Shown here: in pieces, positions 27,664 to 36,181 of the stretch
Layout of the letters: each line of letters opens with the position of its first letter
How positions within the stretch are numbered: position 1 is the stretch's first letter
Position numbers and translations under genes: made by a program
The notes under the pieces: generated by a model
Told to the model about the DNA's origin: nothing
Database searches by the model: none
The model's input: the letters and a program-made list of their open reading frames with translations, nothing else
Assembly: GCF_014119005.1 (NCBI RefSeq)
Contig: NZ_JACGYX010000003.1
Coordinates: 186,001-250,000 of the forward strand
Length of the DNA: 64,000 nt
From: Psychrobacter sp. GP33
Lineage (GTDB): Bacteria > Pseudomonadota > Gammaproteobacteria > Pseudomonadales > Moraxellaceae
Reading direction: 5' to 3'

Positions 27664-28010
27664 GATTTTGACTCAGGTTACAACTGAGGTAAGCATTAGA
27701 ATTTAGGGCAGCTTTAGTGAATATGATGCTCATTATTATACAGACTATACACTCTGTATAAAAAGATGATAAAAAAAAGCCTGATGGGAGCAAACTAAAA
27801 GATTTCATTTCATTTCGCTGCCAGTGATATAATATTTTACACCCTATAAAAAAGGCGTGGAAACTGACCTTTAAAAACGATAAGAACGGTTAAAATCCGC
27901 CTATAAAATATCTATATTTGAAAATGGGCGACAACGATACGGTTTTATTGTATTTTATTTACTCAACGAAAAAGAAAGTTAGACACTTACGCTAGCATAA
28001 GGATTATTGA
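27664..28010. other. intergenic region glnE-ilvE
   Basis: 347 bases. Holds a perfect 9-bp inverted repeat (27736-27761) and the ilvE promoter/leader. No leader peptide with a run of Ile, Leu or Val codons is seen, so classical attenuation is not supported. Confidence 0.5.
27736..27761. promoter_or_regulatory. 9-bp inverted repeat between glnE and ilvE
   Basis: TTATACAGA (27736-27744) and TCTGTATAA (27753-27761) with an 8-base spacer. No T run follows on either strand, so an operator is more likely than a terminator. Confidence 0.5.
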
Positions 28011-28940
28011 ATGGATATGTCAAAAGAAGACGGTAAGCTTTGGATGAATGGTACGATGATTAATCAGCCAGACGCTAAGGTTCATATATTTACCCACAGC
28101 TTACATTATGGCATAGCCGTGTTTGAAGGTGTGCGTGCCTATCAAACCGATGATAACCGCACGGCAATTTTTCGCTTAAAAGATCATACTGAGCGTCTGC
28201 TTGGTTCTGCTAAGATTTTTCAGTTGGACGTGCCGTTTGATGCTGCAACCCTTGAGCAGGCGCAAAAAGATGTGGTCAAACAAAACAATTTAGCAGAAGC
28301 TTATATTCGCCCATTGATTTGGATTGGTGCAGAAAAGCTTGGCTTGTCCTCACGTGATAACAGTATAAATGCCATGGTTGGGGCGTGGCATTGGGGTGCA
28401 TATCTTGGTGATGAAGGCATTAAAAATGGCATCCGTGTCAAAACTTCATCATATACCCACCATATGCCAAATGTAACCATGTGCAAAGCAAAGGCTTCAA
28501 GTAACTATCCTGTATCCATCATGGCGAACCAAGAAGTCACGCGCAGTGGTTATGACGAAGCTATCTTGATGGATCCGCAAGGCTTTGTATGCCAGGGTGC
28601 AGGCGAAAACTTATTCTTAGTAAAAGATGGTGTGCTACATACGCCAGATTTAGCAGGCGGTGCATTGGACGGCATCACTCGTCGTACCATCATTCAGTTT
28701 GCTAATGACTTGGGTATTAAGGTTATTGAGCGCCGTATCACGCGCGATGAGTTTTACTTAGCCGATGAAATCTTTATGACTGGTACTGCTGCGGAAGTCA
28801 CGCCTATTCGTGAATATGATGATCGTGTTATTGGCAACGGTGGTCGCGGTGAGCTGACAGAAAAATTGCAAACCTTATATTTTGATGTGGTTCATGGTCG
28901 CAATGAGCAATATATGGATTGGTTAAGTTTTATTGATTAA
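28011..28940 (+). CDS. ilvE: branched-chain amino acid aminotransferase
   Basis: 309 aa, fold-type IV PLP enzyme, last step of Ile, Leu and Val synthesis. Seen: HSLHYGIAVFEGVRAY (about residues 27-42), FRLKDHTERLL, the PLP-lysine in MCKAKASSNYP (about residue 160), the conserved GYDEAILMD, GAGENLF and GGALDGITRRTI phosphate-binding loop, and FMTGTAAEVTPI. Same length as E. coli IlvE (309 aa). The start ATG at 28011 has an AAGGATTATTGA context. It stands alone with a strong terminator, unlike the enterobacterial ilvGMEDA arrangement. Confidence 0.95.
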   Translation: MDMSKEDGKLWMNGTMINQPDAKVHIFTHSLHYGIAVFEGVRAYQTDDNRTAIFRLKDHTERLLGSAKIFQLDVPFDAATLEQAQKDVVKQNNLAEAYIRPLIWIGAEKLGLSSRDNSINAMVGAWHWGAYLGDEGIKNGIRVKTSSYTHHMPNVTMCKAKASSNYPVSIMANQEVTRSGYDEAILMDPQGFVCQGAGENLFLVKDGVLHTPDLAGGALDGITRRTIIQFANDLGIKVIERRITRDEFYLADEIFMTGTAAEVTPIREYDDRVIGNGGRGELTEKLQTLYFDVVHGRNEQYMDWLSFID

Positions 28941-28996
28941 GTCTTTTTGATAAGCAATTCTTATAAGTAATGTCGACAAGTAACAAGCGATATACT

Positions 28997-29032
28997 AAAA
29001 AGCCGAGACTATGATAAGTCTCGGCTTTTTTT
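28997..29032. terminator. bidirectional intrinsic terminator, ilvE / deacetylase
   Basis: Stem AAAAGCCGAGACT with its complement AGTCTCGGCTTTT around a 6-base loop, A run left and T run right; it sits between convergent genes and can serve both. Confidence 0.92.
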
Positions 29033-29088
29033 AACAAAGAAAGGTATTAGTAATAGTCTTTATAACAGCTATTAGTTATTGACACTAA

Positions 29089-30069
29089 TTATCTAATATC
29101 CGACCAACGCAGCAAACGTACGTCGTAATCATATAATAACTGTTCAAATTGATGACTCATTAGCCACTCGTATTCATGCTCACGCGCTATTTTAATCTCA
29201 TCTTGCCAGTGATTGGCTGGAATGGCAGGATGGCACATAATCAGAGTTGTGGTGACATTATCGGGTAGCGCAATCGGAGCCGCGTGAATGGCTGGGGTAG
29301 TGGAGCCATATTGTGCATAGGTACCCAATGATTCAATACTGAAGGGCAATGTATGCAGCGCAGGCGCTAAATATGGTGTGCGTGGGGTATTGGCTAACCA
29401 ACGCTCCCACAACACTGCAAGCTCTTGAAAACCAGCATCAAAGCCATATACCCCACCAAAATAATCATTTGTCGTAATATGGTTTTCTGAACATAGTTTG
29501 CGCCACGCATGACCACCAAGACCGTAAATAATCCAAGATTTGAAATCATTAACCAATGGCATAGTGGCACGTGCGCTAATTGAGTTTCGCGTTTCTTCAC
29601 CATAACGGGCACTGAGCTCTTTAATCAGGCTCTGACGAATGAAGGGGAACTGATGAATATGTTGGTGACCGTCAATAAAAATAGGCGCGCGACCAAAGGT
29701 ATTCTCAAAACTATCCAGTTGTCGACGAATGATATCAGTCACTTGTGCTACTTTAAGACGTCGCAGGTAGCTACTTATCACCAAAGATTTTAATGAACTA
29801 CGCAATTCTGAGGGAAATATACCTGTGAAGTCTAAGTGCAAGCCAATATCTACATTCAATTGTGTCAGTGTACTGATATCACCATCAGTAATATGACCAC
29901 CTACCATATAGCTACTGGCACCAACACGTCCACGTTCCGCTAGACGAATAACGGCATCATTGACTGCGCTGGACAAGCCAAGATCATCAACATTGATAAT
30001 AATGGCACGGGCGGATTTTGACGGTAGTGTGCTCTTTTGCCGAGCAGTTTTATGTTTTATTGTAATCAT
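29089..30069 (-). CDS. YdjC/ChbG-family deacetylase, NaxD-like
   Basis: 326 aa. YdjC-family carbohydrate deacetylase: metal-site motifs IINVDDLGLS (about residues 24-33), GLHLDFTG (about 95-102), IDGHQHIHQFP (about 131-141) and MCHP. ChbG deacetylates chito-oligosaccharides, HpnK hopanoids, and NaxD (Francisella, Acinetobacter) the undecaprenyl-phosphate-linked GalNAc used for lipid A. Context decides for a NaxD role: it is the last gene of an operon with a GtrA protein, a polyprenyl-phosphate GT2 and an ArnT-like GT39, overlapping gtrA by 4 bases. Active face predicted in the cytoplasm; no signal peptide. Confidence 0.85.
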   Translation of the reverse strand: MITIKHKTARQKSTLPSKSARAIIINVDDLGLSSAVNDAVIRLAERGRVGASSYMVGGHITDGDISTLTQLNVDIGLHLDFTGIFPSELRSSLKSLVISSYLRRLKVAQVTDIIRRQLDSFENTFGRAPIFIDGHQHIHQFPFIRQSLIKELSARYGEETRNSISARATMPLVNDFKSWIIYGLGGHAWRKLCSENHITTNDYFGGVYGFDAGFQELAVLWERWLANTPRTPYLAPALHTLPFSIESLGTYAQYGSTTPAIHAAPIALPDNVTTTLIMCHPAIPANHWQDEIKIAREHEYEWLMSHQFEQLLYDYDVRLLRWSDIR

Positions 30070-30542
30070 GATTTAAATGCCCAAAGTTTACCCAATGCAA
30101 AAGTCATAACAGTAATAATAGCGGTCACGACCAACCATATCAGTATGTAGTAGCGCTCACCTAACCAGTTGAGTCCCAGTACGAACAATCCTTGATTGAC
30201 TATAAATCCGGCAGCGGAACTGGCGAACCATTTTAGCAGTGTTTGTAACGTATTGGTTTTTTCCCTATAGGACGTGTCTGCGTTGTCTTGACTAGTGTTA
30301 CTATTGATAGTATCAGGGATAGAATGACGAAAGGTGAGATAAAAATGACCCATAAAGCTAACAATAAATGCCACTAAAAAAGCGAAAATATTTGCTAAAG
30401 CTGGGCGAGTGGCAGTGATATTAACGATACCAACCAGCACTAAAAAATGCACTAGAGCCGCACTTGCACCTACTACCAAAAACCAAAGCGCCTGCTTAGA
30501 TGATGACGGTTTAGACGACGATGTCGTGCTGGCATTATTCAT
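30066..30542 (-). CDS. GtrA-family membrane protein
   Basis: 158 aa with four hydrophobic segments (about residues 17-36, 42-61, 95-117 and 130-150) and the family pattern FLVVGASAALVHFLVLVGIVN. GtrA-like proteins are proposed to flip polyprenyl-phosphate-linked sugars across the inner membrane. A Ser-rich N-terminus and a hydrophilic loop (about 70-92) are variable parts. It overlaps the GT2 gene upstream by 8 bases and the deacetylase gene downstream by 4, so the three are translationally coupled and should act on one lipid-linked sugar. Confidence 0.85.
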   Translation of the reverse strand: MNNASTTSSSKPSSSKQALWFLVVGASAALVHFLVLVGIVNITATRPALANIFAFLVAFIVSFMGHFYLTFRHSIPDTINSNTSQDNADTSYREKTNTLQTLLKWFASSAAGFIVNQGLFVLGLNWLGERYYILIWLVVTAIITVMTFALGKLWAFKS

Positions 30543-31671
30543 GACTAGTAGGAGCAGTAGGCGAATGCATTTGAAGAATAGAGCGGTTCTCTACCTTCTC
30601 ATTTATAATGTTGTCATTAACAATGCAATTATTTGCAGCATTTTCGTTACCATCATTACTACTAATGGTCTCACTAATCAAGTATAGAGGACGCTGTTTT
30701 ACTTCTTCATATAGTCTGCCGATATATTCACCAATCACGCCAATACATACCAGCTGAATGCCTGTTGAGAACATAATACCAGCCGCTACTGTCGCCCAAC
30801 CTTCAACATCATTGCCAAATAATATTGTTTCAATAACAATATACAAGCCATATAAGAAAGCCAGTGCGGAGACTGCAAAGCCCATCCGTGATATTAACCG
30901 TAACGGCTTTTGTGAAAAAGAGGTAATGCCGACCAGTGCTAACTCAAATAAACTGCCAAAGTTAAATTTGCTCTCACCAGTATCGCGATTGTCCGCAGTA
31001 AATGGTAGATAAACCGTGTTAAAACCAACCCAAGCGTACAAGCCTTTCATAAACCGTTGCCGCTCAGGAAGTGCGCGCAATGCCAGCACCACCTTACGAT
31101 TCATCACTCGAAAATCACCAGCATTGGGTCGAATCTTATAGCGTTGGCTGTCTTGAATAAAATGATAGAAACTACCTTTTAATGCCTTTGCAACTCGACT
31201 TTCATGAGGGCGGTCTGCTTGAATACCTGCCACCATGTCGATATCAGACTGCGTCATCATAGTGAGCATTTGTGCTAATACGGATAAAGGGTGCTGACCA
31301 TCCGCATCAATCATTGTCACAAGCTCACCTTCTGCGATGGCAAGACCAGCGCTCAATGCAGGCTCCTTACCAAAGTTACGCGATAATCGCACCAAATGCA
31401 ATGTCGTATTTAGTGGGCAGATAGGCATTAATCGCTTGACCACGCCGACCACATCATCACGGCTACCATCATCAATAATGATAATCTCGCAGTTTGCTAA
31501 AGGTTTATTTGCAAGGCTATCTTGATGAGAAGATTTAAGTCCAGCACTATCATTAGTATGAGCAGGCAATGCTGCCGTGAAGGCAAACACTTGAGGTAAA
31601 AATGATTGCAAAGCTTCTGCATCATTATACGCTGGCATAATAAGCGACAAATAAGGCTGGACTTTAGACAT
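30535..31671 (-). CDS. GT2 polyprenyl-phosphate glycosyltransferase (DPM1/GtrB/FlmF type)
   Basis: 378 aa from the ATG at 31669-31671; ATGs at 31683 and 31689 also fit. GT-A fold: LSLIMPAYNDAEAL at the start, IIIDDGSRDD, NFGKEPALSAGLA, the DXD-like MIDADGQHP (about residues 118-126), DFRVMNRKVV, then two C-terminal transmembrane segments (about 250-275 and 285-310) as in GtrB and ArnC. It should transfer a sugar from a nucleotide donor to undecaprenyl phosphate on the cytoplasmic face. The last 60 residues are Asn/Ser-rich and atypical. By analogy with Francisella FlmF it would make the Und-P-HexNAc substrate of the neighbouring deacetylase. Confidence 0.87.
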   Translation of the reverse strand: MSKVQPYLSLIMPAYNDAEALQSFLPQVFAFTAALPAHTNDSAGLKSSHQDSLANKPLANCEIIIIDDGSRDDVVGVVKRLMPICPLNTTLHLVRLSRNFGKEPALSAGLAIAEGELVTMIDADGQHPLSVLAQMLTMMTQSDIDMVAGIQADRPHESRVAKALKGSFYHFIQDSQRYKIRPNAGDFRVMNRKVVLALRALPERQRFMKGLYAWVGFNTVYLPFTADNRDTGESKFNFGSLFELALVGITSFSQKPLRLISRMGFAVSALAFLYGLYIVIETILFGNDVEGWATVAAGIMFSTGIQLVCIGVIGEYIGRLYEEVKQRPLYLISETISSNDGNENAANNCIVNDNIINEKVENRSILQMHSPTAPTSHE

Positions 31672-31776
31672 GAATACACTCATTAGCATTGGTTAGCAGG
31701 AATAACTACCGAACAGTTATGCATGGATATCTATTTCTTATGATGATTACTGTACCGATTGTCATTATGTTGACGA

Positions 31777-33348
31777 TTATCGTACCGACTTTTGGCAATG
31801 TATTGGCACATAAGCCACCCAATTCACAATAAGTGATAGCTTAGCATTACTATCGCGCCAATTAACTTGCCATTGGCCTTGATGTTTAACCCAACCTTTA
31901 TTCGTACTATTAAGCGCAGTATTAGTCAACTCATCGAGCAGGGGCAATTCAATATCATTATTATCTTGCCACATTACTAACGTACCATTTTTTTGTAGGC
32001 GCTCGCTTGTCATCCATGGTGAGTGGCTTGCAGGTCCTGAAATCATTTGTGAAGGAAAGCCATTATTCATCGCAACCAATGCACCAAGCCAGCGATCACC
32101 TGACACGCTATCTAAAGTACAGATGCTTAATGACTGCCATGTCTCTTGCGCCTGCGCAGCTAATGCCTGTTCAGGCCACTGCATACGAGAAGGTTTATGG
32201 CGTATTTTATCACCGAAACCCACATATACCATCATCAATACTGTGGCAAGTATCAACCAGATAGTTAAGGCTTTACGAAGTTTTACCGTGGCTACAGCCT
32301 GTGCAGCAGGGATAATAAATGACGCTGCCAATAATCCTGACAGTCCCCACATAGGCATACCCCACATATCACGCAGACCAATGCCAAACACTAAACTTAA
32401 TACAACCACCACCATCATGGGTGCGATCCAAAGATACCACAACAGTGCTGCACCAGCTGGTAAGTTATGCTTGTAGGAATATACACTAAATAGACGCTTA
32501 CGATTAAAAATAAGCATCAATAATAAAGGAGTATGGGCAGCCAACTGGGCTGCGATAAAACCAATCCCACTAAAATGGCGCTTAATACTGCTGGCAAGCG
32601 CACTTCCTTCTTGTGAGCGTCCATTAGCATAACTAAGCGGCAGCCAATCATTCTGTATCAGCCAATACAGATGCGGTGAAAAAATAATTAGCATGATAAA
32701 GGCAGCGAGCCATGGTTGCGGTTTTTTAAGAAGTGCCCACTGTTTTGGTAATGCTAAGTAAAGCGCCATAGGAATCAGCAAAAAGATGACGGTATATTTC
32801 GTCAACATTCCTATACCGCCCAATACTCCAAGCAATATCCAGTCAGTCAATAGATTACGCGTTAACGCTTGATAAAAAGCTAAGTATAGCCCGACCCAAA
32901 TAGGAAATTGAGCAATATTATGGTTGAATTCAAGGCTTGGATAGACATAATAAGTGACCGCAAGGGTCAACACACTACCGAGTAATGCCGTCTCTTTTGA
33001 CCAAACTTTTTTACCCAGCTGATAAACTAAAACAAGCGTCAGTAAAATATACAATTGACTGAGTAAATAAGGACCAATATGTCCAAATATTCGGTAAAAA
33101 CTGTACAATACCCAAGAGGAGAAAGGCGGATGCTTATAATAGCCCCATTGCCATTCACTGCCCCAATTAATACCTTCGCTGACGTCAAGTGGTACACTGC
33201 TGGAGAGGAAAGCTGGCGCAACCGTCCAAATCAGGAAGTAAGCCAATAAGAAAAAACCAAACAACTGCCAGTTTTTTTGTCTATCAATAATGCCATCACA
33301 TGGTAACATTGTATGAGAGTTGGGCTCGTTGTTGAAGAACTGGGTCAT
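31777..33348 (-). CDS. ArnT/FlmK-like GT39 polyprenyl-P-sugar transferase
   Basis: 523 aa. PMT_2/GT39 membrane transferase: about 12 hydrophobic segments, a periplasmic first loop with PLDVSEGINWGSEWQWGYYKHPP (acidic catalytic residue region, about residues 53-75) and a C-terminal periplasmic domain from about 400. ArnT and FlmK transfer aminoarabinose or galactosamine from undecaprenyl phosphate to lipid A phosphate. First gene of the operon with GT2, GtrA and the NaxD-like deacetylase (105 bases to the GT2 start). A promoter at 33417-33446 precedes it. It is not a close ArnT by length or motif, so the sugar is more likely a hexosamine. Confidence 0.83.
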   Translation of the reverse strand: MTQFFNNEPNSHTMLPCDGIIDRQKNWQLFGFFLLAYFLIWTVAPAFLSSSVPLDVSEGINWGSEWQWGYYKHPPFSSWVLYSFYRIFGHIGPYLLSQLYILLTLVLVYQLGKKVWSKETALLGSVLTLAVTYYVYPSLEFNHNIAQFPIWVGLYLAFYQALTRNLLTDWILLGVLGGIGMLTKYTVIFLLIPMALYLALPKQWALLKKPQPWLAAFIMLIIFSPHLYWLIQNDWLPLSYANGRSQEGSALASSIKRHFSGIGFIAAQLAAHTPLLLMLIFNRKRLFSVYSYKHNLPAGAALLWYLWIAPMMVVVVLSLVFGIGLRDMWGMPMWGLSGLLAASFIIPAAQAVATVKLRKALTIWLILATVLMMVYVGFGDKIRHKPSRMQWPEQALAAQAQETWQSLSICTLDSVSGDRWLGALVAMNNGFPSQMISGPASHSPWMTSERLQKNGTLVMWQDNNDIELPLLDELTNTALNSTNKGWVKHQGQWQVNWRDSNAKLSLIVNWVAYVPIHCQKSVR

Positions 33349-33665
33349 GACTACACTCTTCTTATCATTCGATCGGCACCGTGCCCGAAATTACGTAACT
33401 CGTTTTATCACAGTAATTTATAATTACGATGGACTAATATTGTAAAGTTGAGCGATATTATAGAGAGTATCGATAAGTGATAATAGTAAGAAAATATTTA
33501 TTCTGCGGTATAGAGTTAATCTCCCAAATTATTGTTGTGTGAAATATGTAACGTAAATCAGCTAAACACTATATAAATAAGCACGATATTAATTTTTTAA
33601 TTCATGCTTTTAAAAGCTACGCAATACCCATTTCCGAATGGTTCATTAGATTAAGAGAGTATATT
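33349..33665. other. divergent intergenic region of the envelope locus
   Basis: 317 bases between the GT39 operon (minus) and the GT8-like gene (plus). Contains the promoter at 33417-33446, a small GGCAC-C-GTGCC palindrome (33375-33385) in the predicted GT39 leader, and an AAGAGAG Shine-Dalgarno before 33666. No gene. Confidence 0.5.
33417..33446 (-). promoter_or_regulatory. sigma-70-like promoter of the lipid A sugar operon
   Basis: On the minus strand TTTACA (33441-33446), 18-base spacer, TATAAA (33417-33422); each box matches consensus at five of six positions. It would start transcription about 60 bases before the GT39 start. Confidence 0.5.
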
Positions 33666-34529
33666 ATGGACGATGAAGTTATCAAAGTATTTGTTGGATG
33701 TGATCCCAACAACTGTGATTTAGAACAGATGATGGTACTGGATTACAGCATTCATAAGCATACCAGCTTACCTGTTGAAATTGTATGGATGCAACTATCA
33801 CGCGATCCTAACAGTTATTGGTACTCAAACCCTGAAACGGGTGAGGGCTGGAATACATCTAAATGGGCAACGCCTTTCTCAGGATTCCGCTGGGCAATTC
33901 CAGAGTATTGCGATTTTACTGGAAAAGCGATTTATATGGATGCTGATGTTGTTATTCTAAGCGATTTAGCAGAACTATGGAATTATCCTATTGGTGGACA
34001 AGCGATAGTAGCCGCAAAAACAAATGCCGATATGATCCGTTTATGTACTTGTGTATGGGACTGTAGTGCTGCAAAAAATGTAGTATTACCCATTGAACAG
34101 TTAAAAAAAGATATTAATGCTCATAAATTAATGATGAGTATGATTGAGAAGAACCCACAGTTGGTTGAACCTTATCAAGACAGTTATAATTGTGTAGACG
34201 GAGAATCATTAGCGATAGAAGAAATCAAGATACTACACTACTCAGATATGGGTACTCAGTTTAGTCATAAATATGCATTAGCAAGAGTGAAGGAAGAAGG
34301 TTTTCAGCATTGGTTTGATGGCAATATCATGCCACATCCAAGATTAGAGCTGGTCGAGTTATTTGATAGCTATTATAATGAAGCGCTTGCTGCTGGTCAT
34401 CAGCTCGATAGCTATCGCATAGACCCTTTTGGACGCTTTCCAAAAAAGACCCATCGTCGCTATAAAGGTAATAGAATAACCCGCCCAAAAGATTCCAAAT
34501 CATTTTTTTCGCGATTTTTTAACCGTTGA
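33666..34529 (+). CDS. GT8-like glycosyltransferase
   Basis: 287 aa. Starts with IKVFVGCDPNNCDLEQMMVLDYSIHKH, the usual first strand and helix of GT-A family 8-like enzymes, and carries YMDADVVILSDLAELW (about residues 95-110) with the metal-binding DAD. The C-terminus is basic (KKTHRRYKGNRITRPK), a likely membrane-association patch, with no transmembrane helix. Such enzymes add hexoses or hexosamines to LOS core on the cytoplasmic face. First gene of the mixed-strand LOS cluster; the GT25 gene follows after 71 bases. Donor and acceptor cannot be read from sequence. Confidence 0.8.
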   Translation: MDDEVIKVFVGCDPNNCDLEQMMVLDYSIHKHTSLPVEIVWMQLSRDPNSYWYSNPETGEGWNTSKWATPFSGFRWAIPEYCDFTGKAIYMDADVVILSDLAELWNYPIGGQAIVAAKTNADMIRLCTCVWDCSAAKNVVLPIEQLKKDINAHKLMMSMIEKNPQLVEPYQDSYNCVDGESLAIEEIKILHYSDMGTQFSHKYALARVKEEGFQHWFDGNIMPHPRLELVELFDSYYNEALAAGHQLDSYRIDPFGRFPKKTHRRYKGNRITRPKDSKSFFSRFFNR

Positions 34530-34600
34530 ACTGTCAAATGAAACTGTTAATTATCATTAAAAGATAGCTCTATTTTTAATTACGGATTTTTGAGAACTTA

Positions 34601-35407
34601 ATGAAAAAGCTTATTATTAGTTTAGAAAATGCTCACGATAGAAGGCAGCACATAAAAGAACAGTTTGAAAGTAATAATATTTCTTATGAGTTTTTTGATG
34701 CAGTCAATGCCACTCAGATTGACACTGTTGCTAAGAAATTGAATATTCCAATTACTAATACACGACTAGGGACAAATGAAATCGCCTGTTTTTTGAGTCA
34801 TGCTAGCATTTGGCAGTTAGCTGTAGAAAATAATTATCCATATGTTTGCGTTTTTGAGGATGATGTTTATTTAGGTGAAAATGCAGAATTTTATTTGAAT
34901 AATATCTTAGAATGGAAGCCTGATGACGCTCACATCTTGAAACTAGAAGTTTATAATAAAGACATTAAAGTTAATGGACGCTTTAAAAGCCTAAAGGTTG
35001 GCGACAGAAAACTTGTAAAATTGGCGACAAAGCATACTGGCTGTGCAGGGTATGTAATTACACTCGAAACCGCTCATATTTTACTCGATATAGTACGAAA
35101 TTATGAGGGATTAATTCCTGTTGACCATATTGTTTTTGGTGATTTTTTACATAATTATGATGCTAATATATATCAGATTTTGCCTGCAATTTGCATTCAA
35201 AGTCAGCATTATAAGCATGCTAAATCACTCATTAGTTATCTTGAGCATGAAAGAAATGATAGATATGGAATGCCTAAAAATAATAAGAAATTTATGGATA
35301 AGGTAGTTAGAGAAGGAAAACGACTAATTAAACAACCTATCAATATTATTGAAAGGATTAACCTTAGATTAAAAGGGATTAAAGAGCTAAGATTAACCTT
35401 TAGATGA
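34601..35407 (+). CDS. GT25-family LOS glycosyltransferase
   Basis: 268 aa. Family 25 (LgtB/Lex1/LpsA type): MKKLIISLENAHDRRQHI at the start, the FFDAVNATQ turn, IACFLSHASIWQLAV, and the catalytic VCVFEDDVYLGENAEFYL (EDDV, about residues 85-88), then VDHIVFGDFL. Members add galactose or other hexoses to LOS of Neisseria, Haemophilus and Moraxella. The coding sequence is noticeably more AT-rich than the housekeeping genes here, as often seen for exchanged LOS genes. The basic C-terminus may contact the membrane. Likely cotranscribed with the GT8-like gene. Confidence 0.88.
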   Translation: MKKLIISLENAHDRRQHIKEQFESNNISYEFFDAVNATQIDTVAKKLNIPITNTRLGTNEIACFLSHASIWQLAVENNYPYVCVFEDDVYLGENAEFYLNNILEWKPDDAHILKLEVYNKDIKVNGRFKSLKVGDRKLVKLATKHTGCAGYVITLETAHILLDIVRNYEGLIPVDHIVFGDFLHNYDANIYQILPAICIQSQHYKHAKSLISYLEHERNDRYGMPKNNKKFMDKVVREGKRLIKQPINIIERINLRLKGIKELRLTFR

Positions 35408-35442
35408 AGAATATGCTATTGGGTTTTAGAGGTCTTAAAATA

Positions 35443-36138
35443 TTAGCTAAATATACTGTATGCTATGATAGCAATAACAACTAAAACTCCTAAACCAATA
35501 ATCCGATTGCGTGTTCTTATGTTTTTCCTTTTAAGCTTTGTTTGACCACGACTTGCTTGGTATTGTTCGATATAAACTTCACCATCGTAGTTTTTATCAA
35601 ATATTTTTATATAACCGGGGTTTAGTGGCTCGACAGTTAAGGTATCGCCAAGCTTGTCCATAGCAACATCCAAACTGTCCTGATCAACTTGAGTGCGTTT
35701 GCCATTCACCTGCTCAGTAATCCATTGTTCAACAAGTTTAGTAGTGTTGTTGGTATTTTTAAAGAACATGGTGCTGGCTAGATAATCATGCGACATACCA
35801 GGCATCCCTTTGGTTTTGTAAAAGGCAACGTCTGCTACGATACGATTAAAGTAATCCAAAGGTTTTTTTACAAGCGCATCAGCGTCTAAATATAAGATAT
35901 CTTTTTCTGAAAATTGCTGTAAACATTCTAAGATGAAATGTGGTTTGATGCGGGTATTTGCTTCCCAATATCCTGCATCTTCGACTTCTTTAAAATAATA
36001 ATTTAAGTTGAAATCGTCAAGAGATTGTTTTAAAGACATCGCATGATCGCGATAGCTGTCGGTGTAGAAGCAACACACAAGAAAGCTATCAGGAGCATTC
36101 ATATTTATAAAAGATGAAGAGGGTAAAGTTGTTGTCAT
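35443..36138 (-). CDS. GT-A-like protein with C-terminal membrane anchor
   Basis: 231 aa. The N-terminal part resembles a nucleotide-sugar transferase fold: FLVCCFYTDSYRDHAMSLKQSL and KDILYLDADALVKKPLDYF (DAD at about residues 102-104), with an EANTRIKPHFI stretch. It is shorter than most GT-A enzymes. A single hydrophobic helix (about residues 211-231, GLGVLVVIAIIAYSIFS) ends the protein, preceded by a Lys/Arg-rich segment (KLKRKNIRTRNR), so it should be tail-anchored with the domain in the cytoplasm. It follows the unknown gene at 36182-37024 by 43 bases on the same strand. A LOS glycosyltransferase role is inferred, not proven. Confidence 0.65.
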   Translation of the reverse strand: MTTTLPSSSFINMNAPDSFLVCCFYTDSYRDHAMSLKQSLDDFNLNYYFKEVEDAGYWEANTRIKPHFILECLQQFSEKDILYLDADALVKKPLDYFNRIVADVAFYKTKGMPGMSHDYLASTMFFKNTNNTTKLVEQWITEQVNGKRTQVDQDSLDVAMDKLGDTLTVEPLNPGYIKIFDKNYDGEVYIEQYQASRGQTKLKRKNIRTRNRIIGLGVLVVIAIIAYSIFS

Positions 36139-36181
36139 GAGTCACTCAATAAATTAAAAACAAGTAAGATGGTTCAAAAAC

